Source: Candidatus Microthrix subdominans (GTDB taxonomy: Bacteria > Actinomycetota > Acidimicrobiia > Acidimicrobiales > Microtrichaceae). From it: DNA of 64,000 nucleotides. This document shows positions 34,868 to 43,827 of this stretch, piece after piece. Below the pieces are notes generated by a model that did not search any database, was not told the origin of the DNA, and saw nothing but the letters and a program-made list of their open reading frames with translations. The first letter of the stretch is position 1. Each line of letters begins with the position of its first letter. The translations under genes were made by a program, and so were the position numbers. Where the stretch lies: the NCBI GenBank assembly GCA_016719385.1, contig JADJZA010000007.1:496001-560000 (forward strand). Reading direction: 5' to 3'.

Positions 34868-35916
34868 AGGACAACGCAATCAAACACCGATACGACCAGG
34901 GGGGCACCGTGAGCGGGCCTGAACCGAGCTTCTCGATCATCCTTCCCACCTACAACCGCAGCTCGGTGGTCGAGGAGACGCTTCGGCGACTCATCGACCA
35001 GGACTATCCGCCGGATCAATACGAGATCCTGGTGTGTGACAACTCCTCCGACGAGACGCCGCAGATGGTCGAGCGGGTGGCGGCGACGTCGCCGGTGCCC
35101 GTTCGGCTGCTCTCGAGCGACGAACGCCTCCCGGCGGTGAAGCGAAACCAGGGCCTTCAGGTGGCCACAGGGGACTTTGTCCTCTTCATGAACGACGACG
35201 TCTGGGTTCGTCCCGACTTTCTCCGCGAACACGCCGCCTCTCACGCGGCTCACAACGCTCCGGTAGCGGTTCTTGGCTTGGTGGAGCAGTCGCCCAAAAT
35301 GCCGCAAAATCCGTTCATCGAGTGGTACCAGCCCTTCGCATATCAACTGATCGAGGACCGGGCGGACCAGTCGGTTCCCTATCAGTTCCACTGGTCGATG
35401 AACTTGTCACTGCCTCGCGACGTGATGATCGATCGCCAGCTGATCTTCCACGAGGACTGGTCGGAAATCGGCAGCGAGGACGTGGAGTTGGGCTACCGCT
35501 GGACCCGTGCCGGCTACCAGGTGATCTACAACCCCCGGGCCTGGGGCGAGCACTATCACCCCCACGATCTCGACACGGCCTGTCGCTTGCAGGAGGTGAT
35601 CGGCAGGGGTCTGCGTGACCTGGAGGCCTTGATCCCCGATCCCGGTCTCCTCGAGCGTTACGGGGTGTTCAGCTGGGATAATTCGCCGCGGTCGGTCGCC
35701 CGCGGCGCAGCACGTCGCGTGTTGTTCAATCGCCTGACCGTGCCTCCCGTGCAGCGGCGCCTCAGCGCTCTCCGGCATCGCAATCGGCTGGCCGAGTGGA
35801 GCTATTGGAAAGTCTTTTTGCACTACACCAACCGTGGTTACCAAAGCGCGCCACCCAGCCGAACGACGCCGGTGGTCACCCTGCCGGAGCCCGCACGGGT
35901 CGGGAGCGAGACATGA
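34864..35916 (+). CDS. GT2 glycosyltransferase
   Basis: 350 residues. After a 22-residue variable start comes SFSIILPTYNRSSVVEETL, ILVCDNSSDETP, AVKRNQGLQVATGDFVLFMN with the DD metal site in FMNDDVW, and an SEDVELGYRWTRAGYQVIYN acceptor block. This is the third GT2 enzyme of the operon, more like hyaluronan/succinoglycan-type transferases than the first two. GTG start overlaps the SDR stop. Confidence 0.86.
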   Translation: MKDNAIKHRYDQGGTVSGPEPSFSIILPTYNRSSVVEETLRRLIDQDYPPDQYEILVCDNSSDETPQMVERVAATSPVPVRLLSSDERLPAVKRNQGLQVATGDFVLFMNDDVWVRPDFLREHAASHAAHNAPVAVLGLVEQSPKMPQNPFIEWYQPFAYQLIEDRADQSVPYQFHWSMNLSLPRDVMIDRQLIFHEDWSEIGSEDVELGYRWTRAGYQVIYNPRAWGEHYHPHDLDTACRLQEVIGRGLRDLEALIPDPGLLERYGVFSWDNSPRSVARGAARRVLFNRLTVPPVQRRLSALRHRNRLAEWSYWKVFLHYTNRGYQSAPPSRTTPVVTLPEPARVGSET

Positions 35917-35953
35917 GCGGTTTCCGGACGGCTCCCGGCGATCGGACGCCGAG

Positions 35954-37966
35954 ATGAGGGTGGTATTGGACGCGACCGGCCTGGGGTCGGGCGCCGGTGG
36001 TGACGAGACGATGCTGACCGGCGTGCTCGAGGGTCTCGCCGTGGCGGCGGAGGCCGACGACGCGTTTGTCGTTGTGGCGGCCACCGACGCCGATCTGCCC
36101 GCTGTGGTCATGTCCGACGCTCGCTTCGAGGTCCATCGGGTCGCTCGCCGCTCGGGCCTCATCCACTTCGGCGCCGTCATGCCGCGGGTGCTGTCCGGAC
36201 TGGTTCCCCGACCCGATCTGGTGTTTTCGCCCACCCACGGGCCCATCCGATCGCCCATTCCCCTGGCGCTGATGGTGCAGGACCTGTCCTTCGTGCACCG
36301 TCCCCAGGATTATCCGCTCCCCACCAGGCTGCGGCTCCAGCGGGCGGTGCGGGCACAGGTTCGGTCCGCTCGAGTCGTGTTGACGGTCAGCGAGCACGCA
36401 CGCGGTGACCTGATCGAGACCTACGGGCTCGATCCGGCTCGGGTCTTTCGGGTGTACAACGCTGCGCTTTCGTCAGTGCCGATCGAGGCGGGCGACATGG
36501 AGGCCCAACGAGGCTGGTTGCGCGATGCCGGGGTCCCCGGCCCGTTCTTCCTCTACCTGGGCAACCTCCACCCGAGAAAGAACGTCGTCCGTGCCATCGA
36601 GGCGTTTGGATTGGCCCGGGCTGCAAATCCGTCCTTGGCCGATCACCGTTTGGTGATTGCCGGTGGGCGCTGGTGGGGGAGCGGGGAGCAGGAAGCAGCG
36701 AAGCGCCTCGCCGATCCGGACTCGGTCGTTTTCCTCGGGCGCGTGGACGAGGCTCAGCGCGAGCTGTTGCTCCACAGTGCGGTGGCGCTGGTGTATCCGT
36801 CGCTGTTCGAAGGCTTCGGTCTGCCCCCGCTCGAGGCGATGAGTCGCGGTACGCCGGTTGTTGCGGCCAGGGCGACCTCGATCCCGGAGGTGGTCGGCGA
36901 CGGGGGTCTTTTGGTCGACCCGCTGAACACCGCCGATCTGGCCGAAGCGCTGATCAGCATCGCCACCGACCCCGCCCTGGCGGCCGAGTTGGCCGAGCGG
37001 GGACGTCGGCGAGCTGCGTCGTTCAGCGTTGCTGCGACCGGCGAGGCACTTCTGGCGGCGTTTGCTGCCGCCATCGATACCGGGGGCCGCGGTGATCCGC
37101 CCCGGATGGGTGAGCGGAACCGTGCAATGTCCGGTGCGAAAACGGTCGCCGACTACGCAGACGATTGGGAGCACAACGCGCAATCGGACGCACACTTTGC
37201 GATCCTGAGCGACCCCGCCCGCAACGATCGTTCCTGGGAGCAGGACGCTGACGGTTTCATGGCGTCGGGCGAGAAGGAGATTGCCCGGGTCATCGACTTC
37301 CTCGAATCGGCGGGTATCCACCCTCGGTTCGGGGGGCGTGTGCTCGATTTCGGATGTGGCCTCGGCCGCTTGACCAACGCCCTCGGTCGACGTTTCGACA
37401 CGGCCGTCGGTGTGGATATCTCCCCGACGATGGTTGACCGGGCGCAGGCCCAGGCCCCCGCCGGGGTGTCGTTCGTGGTCAACCGTAGCGACGACCTGAG
37501 CCAGTTTGACGACTCCAGCTTCGACTTCGTCTACTCCAACATCGTCTTGCAGCACGTGAGCAACGAACTCCAGCGGGCCTACCTGGCCGAGTTCTGTCGA
37601 GTCCTTACCCCCGGAGGCCTCGCAGTGATCCAGCTGCCGAGCCTTCGCCGCGGGCTGAAAGGAACGGTGAAGCGCCTGCTTCCGCCCAAACTGGCGGCGT
37701 CGATGCGCCGCTATCTGCGTCCGTCCCGGCTTCTGCGTCGTGATGATTACGTCATCCACATGGAGATGAACTGCCTGCCAGAGAACGACGTCTGGCGGAT
37801 CGTCGAGGGGGCGGGCTGCGTCGTTGCTCACTGCGCTTTTAGCAACGCCGCCAAGGCCGACTTCGGCGGTAACCTGATCTTCACCGGCCGGGACGAGGCC
37901 TATGCGAATGCGGCGGGCGGTGGCTTCGTGAGCCCGGTGTACGTCATCCGGCGCCCCTACGAGTGA
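35954..37966 (+). CDS. GT4 glycosyltransferase fused to a class I methyltransferase
   Basis: 670 residues. Residues 1 to about 385 form a GT-B enzyme of family GT4: HFGAVMPRVL, VLTVSEHARGDLIE, FFLYLGNLHPRKNVVRAIEA, VVFLGRVDEAQRE and YPSLFEGFGLPPLEAMSRGT with the two donor-binding glutamates. Residues about 392-670 form a SAM methyltransferase: RVLDFGCGLGRLTNAL, VGVDISPTMVDRA, IVLQHV and FCRVLTPGGLAVIQ. No stop or convincing ribosome site separates them, so I read it as one bifunctional protein that adds and methylates a sugar, probably a capping residue. The ATG at 35954 matches the true GT4 start; upstream in-frame codons are unsupported. Confidence 0.82.
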   Translation: MRVVLDATGLGSGAGGDETMLTGVLEGLAVAAEADDAFVVVAATDADLPAVVMSDARFEVHRVARRSGLIHFGAVMPRVLSGLVPRPDLVFSPTHGPIRSPIPLALMVQDLSFVHRPQDYPLPTRLRLQRAVRAQVRSARVVLTVSEHARGDLIETYGLDPARVFRVYNAALSSVPIEAGDMEAQRGWLRDAGVPGPFFLYLGNLHPRKNVVRAIEAFGLARAANPSLADHRLVIAGGRWWGSGEQEAAKRLADPDSVVFLGRVDEAQRELLLHSAVALVYPSLFEGFGLPPLEAMSRGTPVVAARATSIPEVVGDGGLLVDPLNTADLAEALISIATDPALAAELAERGRRRAASFSVAATGEALLAAFAAAIDTGGRGDPPRMGERNRAMSGAKTVADYADDWEHNAQSDAHFAILSDPARNDRSWEQDADGFMASGEKEIARVIDFLESAGIHPRFGGRVLDFGCGLGRLTNALGRRFDTAVGVDISPTMVDRAQAQAPAGVSFVVNRSDDLSQFDDSSFDFVYSNIVLQHVSNELQRAYLAEFCRVLTPGGLAVIQLPSLRRGLKGTVKRLLPPKLAASMRRYLRPSRLLRRDDYVIHMEMNCLPENDVWRIVEGAGCVVAHCAFSNAAKADFGGNLIFTGRDEAYANAAGGGFVSPVYVIRRPYE

Positions 37967-38078
37967 CCGGCGGGTCCGGTCCTGCAGGGTCCGTCCGGAT
38001 TCTCTTATCATGGACGTTGCGTCGGGCGAAGGGCCCTAGCATCTGCCTTTGGCCGCCAGGTCACTTGGAAGGGGTCAG

Positions 38079-38891
38079 GTGGGGGAGTTCGTAACAGGGT
38101 ACGGGCCGTGGGCGGTTGTGACCGGTGCCGCCCAGGGGGTGGGGTTGGCCTTTACCGAAGCGCTGATCGCGCGCGGCCTGGGCGTGGTGATGGTCGACGT
38201 TGATCCCCGGGTGACCGACGTTGCCGGAGCGCTTGGCGACGAACGGTCGGCCCGGCCACTCGTCGCCGACCTGGCCAACCCGTCGTGGATCGACCAGCTC
38301 GACGAGGCCACCGATCAGCTGGAGGTGGGCCTGGCGGTCGCCAATGCCGGCGTGGCCTTCGTCGGGCGGTATCTCGACATGGATGCCGGACGGCGCCGGG
38401 CGATTCTCGAGGTCAACTGCACCGCCACCGTCGACCTGGCATCGTGGGCGCTGCCGGCGATGGTCGAGCGAGGCCGGGGCGGGTTTGTGGCCACCAGCTC
38501 CGGTTCCGCACTCGCCGGCACGGGTGGGGTGGCGCTGTACAGCGCCAGCAAGGCCTTCTCGGTCAACCTGATCGAGGCCCTCGGCTGGGAGCTGGCCGAC
38601 TCCGGCGTCGACACCCTCGCCGTGGTGGCGCCCACGATGGACACCCCGATGTTCCGCTCCGGCGGGGCCGACCCGGCGCGCGCCTTCACCCCACCGGTCG
38701 ATCCCCGGGTCGTCGTCGAGGGAGCGCTCGACGCACTGCCCGCAGGCGGCCGTTGGTTGGCCGATGAGGGGTTGGCGTTCGCCGCCGGCGTCGACCGTGC
38801 CGAGCGGGTGGCCATGATGAGCACCGCCACCACCGCCATGTACCCCGACACCTTCACGCCGCACGCCAAGCCGGAGAATGATCCTCAGTGA
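38079..38891 (+). CDS. Short-chain dehydrogenase/reductase
   Basis: 270 residues from a GTG preceded by GGAAGGGG. VVTGAAQGVGLAF binds the cofactor, VANAGVAF is the NNAG equivalent, TSSGSALAG holds the serine and YSASKAF the YxxxK pair. It probably oxidises or reduces a lipid or steroid alcohol. Its stop overlaps the enoyl-CoA hydratase start (GTGA), so the two form a catabolic pair. Confidence 0.85.
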   Translation: MGEFVTGYGPWAVVTGAAQGVGLAFTEALIARGLGVVMVDVDPRVTDVAGALGDERSARPLVADLANPSWIDQLDEATDQLEVGLAVANAGVAFVGRYLDMDAGRRRAILEVNCTATVDLASWALPAMVERGRGGFVATSSGSALAGTGGVALYSASKAFSVNLIEALGWELADSGVDTLAVVAPTMDTPMFRSGGADPARAFTPPVDPRVVVEGALDALPAGGRWLADEGLAFAAGVDRAERVAMMSTATTAMYPDTFTPHAKPENDPQ

Positions 38892-39718
38892 CCGATTCGA
38901 GCCTCAACCCCATCTCGCAGGACGCCATCGGCCTCAACGGCTGTCCCAACATCGTGGTGGCCGATGCCGCCCGCATCCGTACGATCACCATCGATCGGCC
39001 TGAGGCCAAGGGGGCGATGCGAGGAGACATGTGGAGCGCCCTCGGCGACGCGCTGGCCGACGCAGAAGACAACACGGGGGTGGCGGTCGTCGTGCTCACC
39101 GGCACAGGCGACGCGTTCTGTGCCGGCGTCGACCTCACCGAGATGGCCGAGATCGCCATGGGGACCGGTGTGGCCGACGCCCATGCCTTCCCCAAACTGG
39201 CCGACACCATGTCCACCTTTGCCAAACCGTTGCTCGTGGCGGTCAACGGCATCGGGGTGGGCTTTGGCGCCACCGTGCTCGGCTTCGCCGACCTTGCGTT
39301 CATGGCATCGACAGCGAAGGTGAAATGCCCGTTCACCCGTCTAGGCGTCGCCCCGGAACTGGCGAGCAGCTACACGTTTCCCGCGCTGATCGGCCGCCAG
39401 AATGCCTCCTGGGCGCTGCTCAGCTCGGAGTGGCTCAGCGCCGAGGAGTGCGAGGCGATGGGGCTGGTCTTCCGGGTGTGCGAGCCCGACGATCTGATTG
39501 CGGTGACCTTGGAACACGCCAGGGTGCTGGCCGCCAAGCCGATCAGCTCGCTCGTCGAGTCCAAGCGCGCCATCCTGGCGGGGATGGCGCCGCAGATCGC
39601 CGCCGCCCGTCAACGGGAGGACGAGGCGTTCCAGCGCCTGCTCGGCACCCCGGAGAATCTGGAGGCGATGACCGCCTTCGCCGAGAAGCGCGAGCCCGAT
39701 TTCACCGGACTCGGCTGA
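38888..39718 (+). CDS. Enoyl-CoA hydratase/isomerase family protein
   Basis: 276 residues of the crotonase fold. ITIDRPEAKGAM, the oxyanion-hole block GDAFCAGVDLTEM and AVNGIGVGFGATVLGFADL are in the expected order, followed by CPFTRLGVAPELASSYTFP. The second catalytic glutamate of classical hydratases appears as PELASS, typical of isomerase-like members. Acts on an acyl-CoA in beta-oxidation; translationally coupled to the upstream SDR. Confidence 0.88.
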   Translation: MTDSSLNPISQDAIGLNGCPNIVVADAARIRTITIDRPEAKGAMRGDMWSALGDALADAEDNTGVAVVVLTGTGDAFCAGVDLTEMAEIAMGTGVADAHAFPKLADTMSTFAKPLLVAVNGIGVGFGATVLGFADLAFMASTAKVKCPFTRLGVAPELASSYTFPALIGRQNASWALLSSEWLSAEECEAMGLVFRVCEPDDLIAVTLEHARVLAAKPISSLVESKRAILAGMAPQIAAARQREDEAFQRLLGTPENLEAMTAFAEKREPDFTGLG

Positions 39719-40072
39719 GCCGTTGGCCGGGAGGCCGCCCACAGTCAAACGTGCCAGTTCGGCTTGAGTACCTCGCCGTGCCGGTGCCCTACCTGGGGAC
39801 GTCGAGCCCGAACGGGCAGCGCCCGGGGTGGTGCTGGTCACCTGTGTGGCCAGCGGCATCCAGGCGGCAATGCTCCCGGGTCCCACAGTGATCGCACCCA
39901 AGCTCTCTCTGGGTGTGATCGCTGTGGGACGGGCCACAGTGATCACACCCAGATGGACCGTGGGTGCGATCGCTGCGGAAGGGATGACCAGTGCAGACCA
40001 CGGCCACAGGTCGGCCGACCCGGGGCGCGACCCCCAGTGTGTTGCGCACAGCTTCGTCGTACGTTCGCCGAC
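39719..40072. other. 354-bp non-coding region holding a paired-hairpin repeat
   Basis: No credible gene here; open frames are short and codon use is atypical. The right-hand part (39881-39978) carries two adjacent long hairpins described separately. The left 160 bp show nothing I recognise. Confidence 0.6.
39881..39978. repeat. Dispersed paired-hairpin element, copy A
   Basis: Two consecutive long inverted repeats. Hairpin 1: arm TCCCACAGTGATCGCACCCA at 39881-39900, 9-nt loop, arm TGGGTGTGATCGCTGTGGGA at 39910-39929; all 20 positions pair if two G-U wobbles are allowed. Hairpin 2: CCACAGTGATCACACCCA at 39934-39951 and TGGGTGCGATCGCTGCGG at 39961-39978, with three substitutions. The same arms and order recur at 60.9 kb. 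The form resembles REP/BIME-type intergenic palindromes. Confidence 0.75.
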
Positions 40073-41026
40073 ATGGCGGTGCTTCCAGCCGGAATCGATC
40101 ATCTGGCCAGCCGACAGGGTGGCGTGGTCGCTCGAAAGCAACTGCTCGAGAGCGGCCTCAGCGAGTGGCAGCTGCGCCGGGCCCTGGAGACCGGCCGGTT
40201 GGAGTCAATCATGGCGGGTGTCATGCGGGTGCCGGGATCGCCTCGCAGCCAGATGCAACGACTGTGGGCGGCACACTTGCGGTTGGGGGCCGAATCGGTG
40301 CTCGCTTTGGGGTCGGCGGCCCGCTTGTGGGGACTGAAGTCGATCGAAGAGTGCCGACCAACCCTGGTGGTGCCCCATCACCGAACTCCAAAGGCCGAGA
40401 AGGGGATGATCGTCCACCGCACCCGTCGCCTCGAGGACGTCGATGTTGGTGCGATCGATGGACTGCCGGTGACCCGTCCCGCCCGGACCCTGGTCGACCT
40501 GTCGAGCGAGACCGGCAAGGCCCGGCTGACCGCCGCCCTGGAGGAGGCGCACTACGACCGGATTGTCGGGTACACGGAGGTAGGGCGGGCGTTGGTGCGA
40601 CTCGGTGAAGCAGGTCGGCACGGCGCCGTTTTGCTGGCGGAACTGCTCGACGAACGGACCGGTGGGCGGGACTTGGAGCAGTCGGCGTTGGAACGGCTGT
40701 TGAGCGATCTGTTCGATGCCGCCGGCATCACCGACGTCATCCGTCAGCACCCACTGCCGTCTTTGGGCCAAGTGCGTGGGCTGGTCGATGGGCTCATCCC
40801 CCGGGGGGCGGTGATCGCCGAAGGGGATGGACGCCGCTGGCACAGCCGTTGCGCCGACATGGTGCGTGATCGGGAGCGGGACCTGGCGGCAGCCGAGATG
40901 GGCATCCAAACGCTTCGGTTCATGCACGAACAGCTCACCTCCGACCTGGAGGGGTGCGCCGCCCAGTTGAGGCGTACCGTCGACCTTCGGGCGAGCCAGG
41001 GTCTGAGCCTCAGACGCGCTCGATGA
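40073..41026 (+). CDS. AbiEi-antitoxin-like/DUF559 endonuclease-fold protein
   Basis: 317 residues. The N-terminal 50 residues (IDHLASRQGGVVARKQLLE, LSEWQLRRALETGRLESI) form the winged-helix domain found in AbiEi-type antitoxins. The middle has the VVPHHRTP and VDVGAIDGLPVTRPARTLVD segments common in this family. The C-terminal part, DGLIPRGAVIAEGDGRRWHS followed by RDRERDLAAAEMGIQTLRF, looks like a Vsr/DUF559 PD-(D/E)xK fold. No toxin gene is adjacent; such solitary proteins are frequent in actinobacteria and their function is unknown. ATG 40073 chosen at the domain start; longer in-frame starts would include the repeat element. Confidence 0.7.
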   Translation: MAVLPAGIDHLASRQGGVVARKQLLESGLSEWQLRRALETGRLESIMAGVMRVPGSPRSQMQRLWAAHLRLGAESVLALGSAARLWGLKSIEECRPTLVVPHHRTPKAEKGMIVHRTRRLEDVDVGAIDGLPVTRPARTLVDLSSETGKARLTAALEEAHYDRIVGYTEVGRALVRLGEAGRHGAVLLAELLDERTGGRDLEQSALERLLSDLFDAAGITDVIRQHPLPSLGQVRGLVDGLIPRGAVIAEGDGRRWHSRCADMVRDRERDLAAAEMGIQTLRFMHEQLTSDLEGCAAQLRRTVDLRASQGLSLRRAR

Positions 41027-42233
41027 TGATCGCCGGCGCCATGCCCCCGCCGGCGCACATCGTGACCAGGCCGGTCTGCAGGTCGCGACGCTCGAGTTCG
41101 TCGAGGATGGTGCCGATCAGGATCGACCCGGTGGCGCCGATCGGGTGGCCGAGGGCCATCGCTCCGCCGTTGACGTTCACCTTGTCACGGTCGAGGTTGA
41201 GATCGCGCTGGAACTTCTCCGACACGACGGCGAAGGCCTCGTTGATCTCAAACAGGTCGATGTCGGCCAGCGTCATGCCTGCCCGCTGAAGCACCTTGTG
41301 GGCTGCCGGCACCGGCGCGTTCAGCATCAGTGTCGGGTCATCGCCCATGTTGGCGGTGGCCACCACGCGGGCCCGCGGCGTGAGGCCGTGGGCCTTGGCG
41401 TACGCCTCACCGGCCAACAAAATGGCGGCGGCGCCGTCGACCACGCCCGAGGAGTTGCCGGCGTGGTGGACGTGCTCGATCGTGAGGTCGGGGAACTTTT
41501 GGGCGACCAGCTCGCGGTAGGTCTTGGCATCCTCGCTGTGGCGGTAGTCGGCGACCGCCTCGAACGAGGGAGGCAGTTTGGCCAGGGACTCGGCGGTCGT
41601 GCCGGGTCGGGGGAACTCTTCGTGGTCGAGCGCCAGGGTGCCATCGAGGTTGTACACCGGCACGAGGCTGCGGTCGAAGCGTCCCTCCGTAATCGCCCGG
41701 GCGGCCCGGGCCTGGGAGCTGGCGGCGTGCTCATCGAGTGCGTCGCGACCGATGCCCTCCAGCGTGGCGATGGCATCGGCGCACACGCCCTGGTGGGGCT
41801 GGGGATGGAGGTCTTGGAGGTGGGCGTTGTTGGCGCCGATCGGCAGCATGCCCTGCTTGGGCAGTGACATCATCTCGGTGCCGCCGGAGATCACCAGGTC
41901 CTCCATGCCGGCCATGATGGCGTTGGCCGCGATGTTGGTGCTGGTGATGCCCGAGCCGCAGAAACGGTCGAGGGTGACGCCGCTTGCCTTGACGTCGTAG
42001 CCGGCGTCCAGCGCGGCCATGCGCCCCAGGTCGCCGCTCTGTTCGCTCACCTGCGAGCTGGTGCCCCACACGATGTCGTCCACATCGGCGGTGTCGAGGT
42101 CGTTGCGGTCTCGCAGCGCTGCCAAGACGGTTGCGCCCAGATGCTGGGGGTGCAGGTGGGCGAGCGCCCCCTTGCCCGGCTTGCCGATGCCTCGCGGTGT
42201 GCGGCAAGCGTCGATGATGAATGCGTCGGCCAT
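41010..42233 (-). CDS. Acetyl-CoA acetyltransferase (thiolase)
   Basis: 407 residues. Catalytic cysteine in DRFCGSGITS near residue 90, NEAFA near 336, GGAMALGHPIGATG with the active histidine near 366 and the second cysteine in MCAGGGMAP near 396: a complete degradative or biosynthetic thiolase. Cleaves 3-ketoacyl-CoA or condenses acetyl-CoA. ATG 42233 has AGGGGA upstream; the ORF extension to 42284 is not conserved. Its 3' end overlaps the convergent AbiEi-like gene by 17 bp. Confidence 0.93.
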   Translation of the reverse strand: MADAFIIDACRTPRGIGKPGKGALAHLHPQHLGATVLAALRDRNDLDTADVDDIVWGTSSQVSEQSGDLGRMAALDAGYDVKASGVTLDRFCGSGITSTNIAANAIMAGMEDLVISGGTEMMSLPKQGMLPIGANNAHLQDLHPQPHQGVCADAIATLEGIGRDALDEHAASSQARAARAITEGRFDRSLVPVYNLDGTLALDHEEFPRPGTTAESLAKLPPSFEAVADYRHSEDAKTYRELVAQKFPDLTIEHVHHAGNSSGVVDGAAAILLAGEAYAKAHGLTPRARVVATANMGDDPTLMLNAPVPAAHKVLQRAGMTLADIDLFEINEAFAVVSEKFQRDLNLDRDKVNVNGGAMALGHPIGATGSILIGTILDELERRDLQTGLVTMCAGGGMAPAIIIERV

Positions 42234-42459
42234 GGTGATCCCCTGGTGTCGATGTATCTCAGCGCTCGAAAGAGTCCGCGTCATGCGTAGCTGAACCGTG
42301 CGCCGTCGCGCCAGCGTGTCGGCGCATCGGTACGTACCGGCATCGGCGTATTCCGCTGCCGGCCCGCAGCTTGCTCCGGCTTATCGTGATCAAACTCGGG
42401 CGTGAATCGGTTCGACGCCCGGTACCCTGGGGTTGACTTCGACCGGCAGGGGGGCCGCC

Positions 42460-43719
42460 ATGGGTTCGACGTGGATGCTCGGCGGGTACCAGAGCGACTT
42501 CGCCCGCTCGTTCGCCCGCGAGGGGCTCGGCATCTCGGACCTCACGCGGGAGGTCACCGAGGCGACCCTCGAGGCTGTCGGGGTGAGCCCGGCCGAGGTT
42601 GAGTCCGTGCACGTCGCCAATGCGTTTGGTCAGATCTACACCGGCCAAGGCCACCTCGGGGCGATGCCGGCCACTGTGGTGAGCGGGCTCTGGGGCGTGC
42701 CGGCGATGCGTCACGAGGCGGCCTGCGCGTCCGGCTCGATCGCCGTGCTGGCGGCGATGGCCGAGATCGAGGCGGGTCGCTACGACTGCGTGCTCGTGTT
42801 GGGCGTCGAGGTGGAGCGGACCATGCCCGGCGACCAGGCCGCCCGCACCCAGCAGGCGGCTGCGTGGGTGGGCCACGAAACGGACGGGGTTGACTTCATC
42901 TGGCCGGCGACGTTCGATCGAATTGCGGACGAATACGACCGTCGGTTCGGCCTGGACGACACCCACCTGCGGGCGATCGGTGAGCTCAACCTGACCAACG
43001 CCAAGCGCAACCCGCTGGCACAGACGCGGAGCTGGCGTTTCGACGAGCACAGCTTCGGAACCGACGATCGTTCCAACCCGCCGGTCGCCGGGCGGTTGCG
43101 TCGCAACGACTGCACCCAGATCTCCGACGGCGGCGCCGGGCTCGTGCTCGTCTCGGACCGCTGGCTGACAGAGCGTTCCGGTCCGGCGTCTGCGGGCCCC
43201 GCCGGCCGACCACTCGCCCGCCTCGCCGGGTGGGGCCATACGACGGTGGGCCTGGGACTCGACGCCAAGCTGCTGCGCAGCGCCGCGGGCGGCGTCGAGC
43301 CGGGCCCATACGTGATGGGTCATGTTCGCCGTGCGATCACCGATGCCCACGGCCTGGCCGGCATCGCGGGCATCGGGGACGTCGACTGTGTCGAGACCCA
43401 CGACTGCATGACGCCGTCGGAGTACCTGGCGATCGACCACCTGGGCATCACCGCACCCGGCGAGAGCTGGAAGGCGATCGAGGATGGCCGTATCGGGCGC
43501 GACGGCTTGATACCGGTCAACCCGGGTGGCGGCCTGATCGGTGGCGGCCATCCGGTCGGGGCGACCGGCGTCCGCATGCTGTTCGACGCGGCCAAGCAGG
43601 TGAGCGGTACCGCCGGTGATTACCAGGTCAACGGGGCGAGTCGGGCCCAGACCCTCAACATCGGCGGCTCGACCGCCACGACGGTTTCGTTCGTCGTTGA
43701 GTCGGTGCCGGCACCGTGA
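42460..43719 (+). CDS. SCP-x/thiolase-like acetyl-CoA acetyltransferase
   Basis: 419 residues. EAACASGSIAVLAAM carries the thiolase cysteine near residue 90. CVETHDCMTPSEYLAIDHLG and NPGGGLIGGGHPVGATGVRM give the histidine pair, in the arrangement of lipid-transfer-type SCP-x thiolases, which act on branched or sterol side-chain acyl-CoA. ATG 42460 is preceded by AGGGGGG. It is divergent from the other thiolase, and the 226-bp gap between them presumably holds both promoters. Confidence 0.86.
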   Translation: MGSTWMLGGYQSDFARSFAREGLGISDLTREVTEATLEAVGVSPAEVESVHVANAFGQIYTGQGHLGAMPATVVSGLWGVPAMRHEAACASGSIAVLAAMAEIEAGRYDCVLVLGVEVERTMPGDQAARTQQAAAWVGHETDGVDFIWPATFDRIADEYDRRFGLDDTHLRAIGELNLTNAKRNPLAQTRSWRFDEHSFGTDDRSNPPVAGRLRRNDCTQISDGGAGLVLVSDRWLTERSGPASAGPAGRPLARLAGWGHTTVGLGLDAKLLRSAAGGVEPGPYVMGHVRRAITDAHGLAGIAGIGDVDCVETHDCMTPSEYLAIDHLGITAPGESWKAIEDGRIGRDGLIPVNPGGGLIGGGHPVGATGVRMLFDAAKQVSGTAGDYQVNGASRAQTLNIGGSTATTVSFVVESVPAP

Positions 43720-43827
43720 GGTATCGGGAGCGTCAGACGTCGGGTCGTTGCGTCGTATCCCACGACGGTTTCCTTGTCATCGAGCCGGTGCTGGTCCTGT
43801 CGTGACCACCCAGAAAGCGAGTTCATC

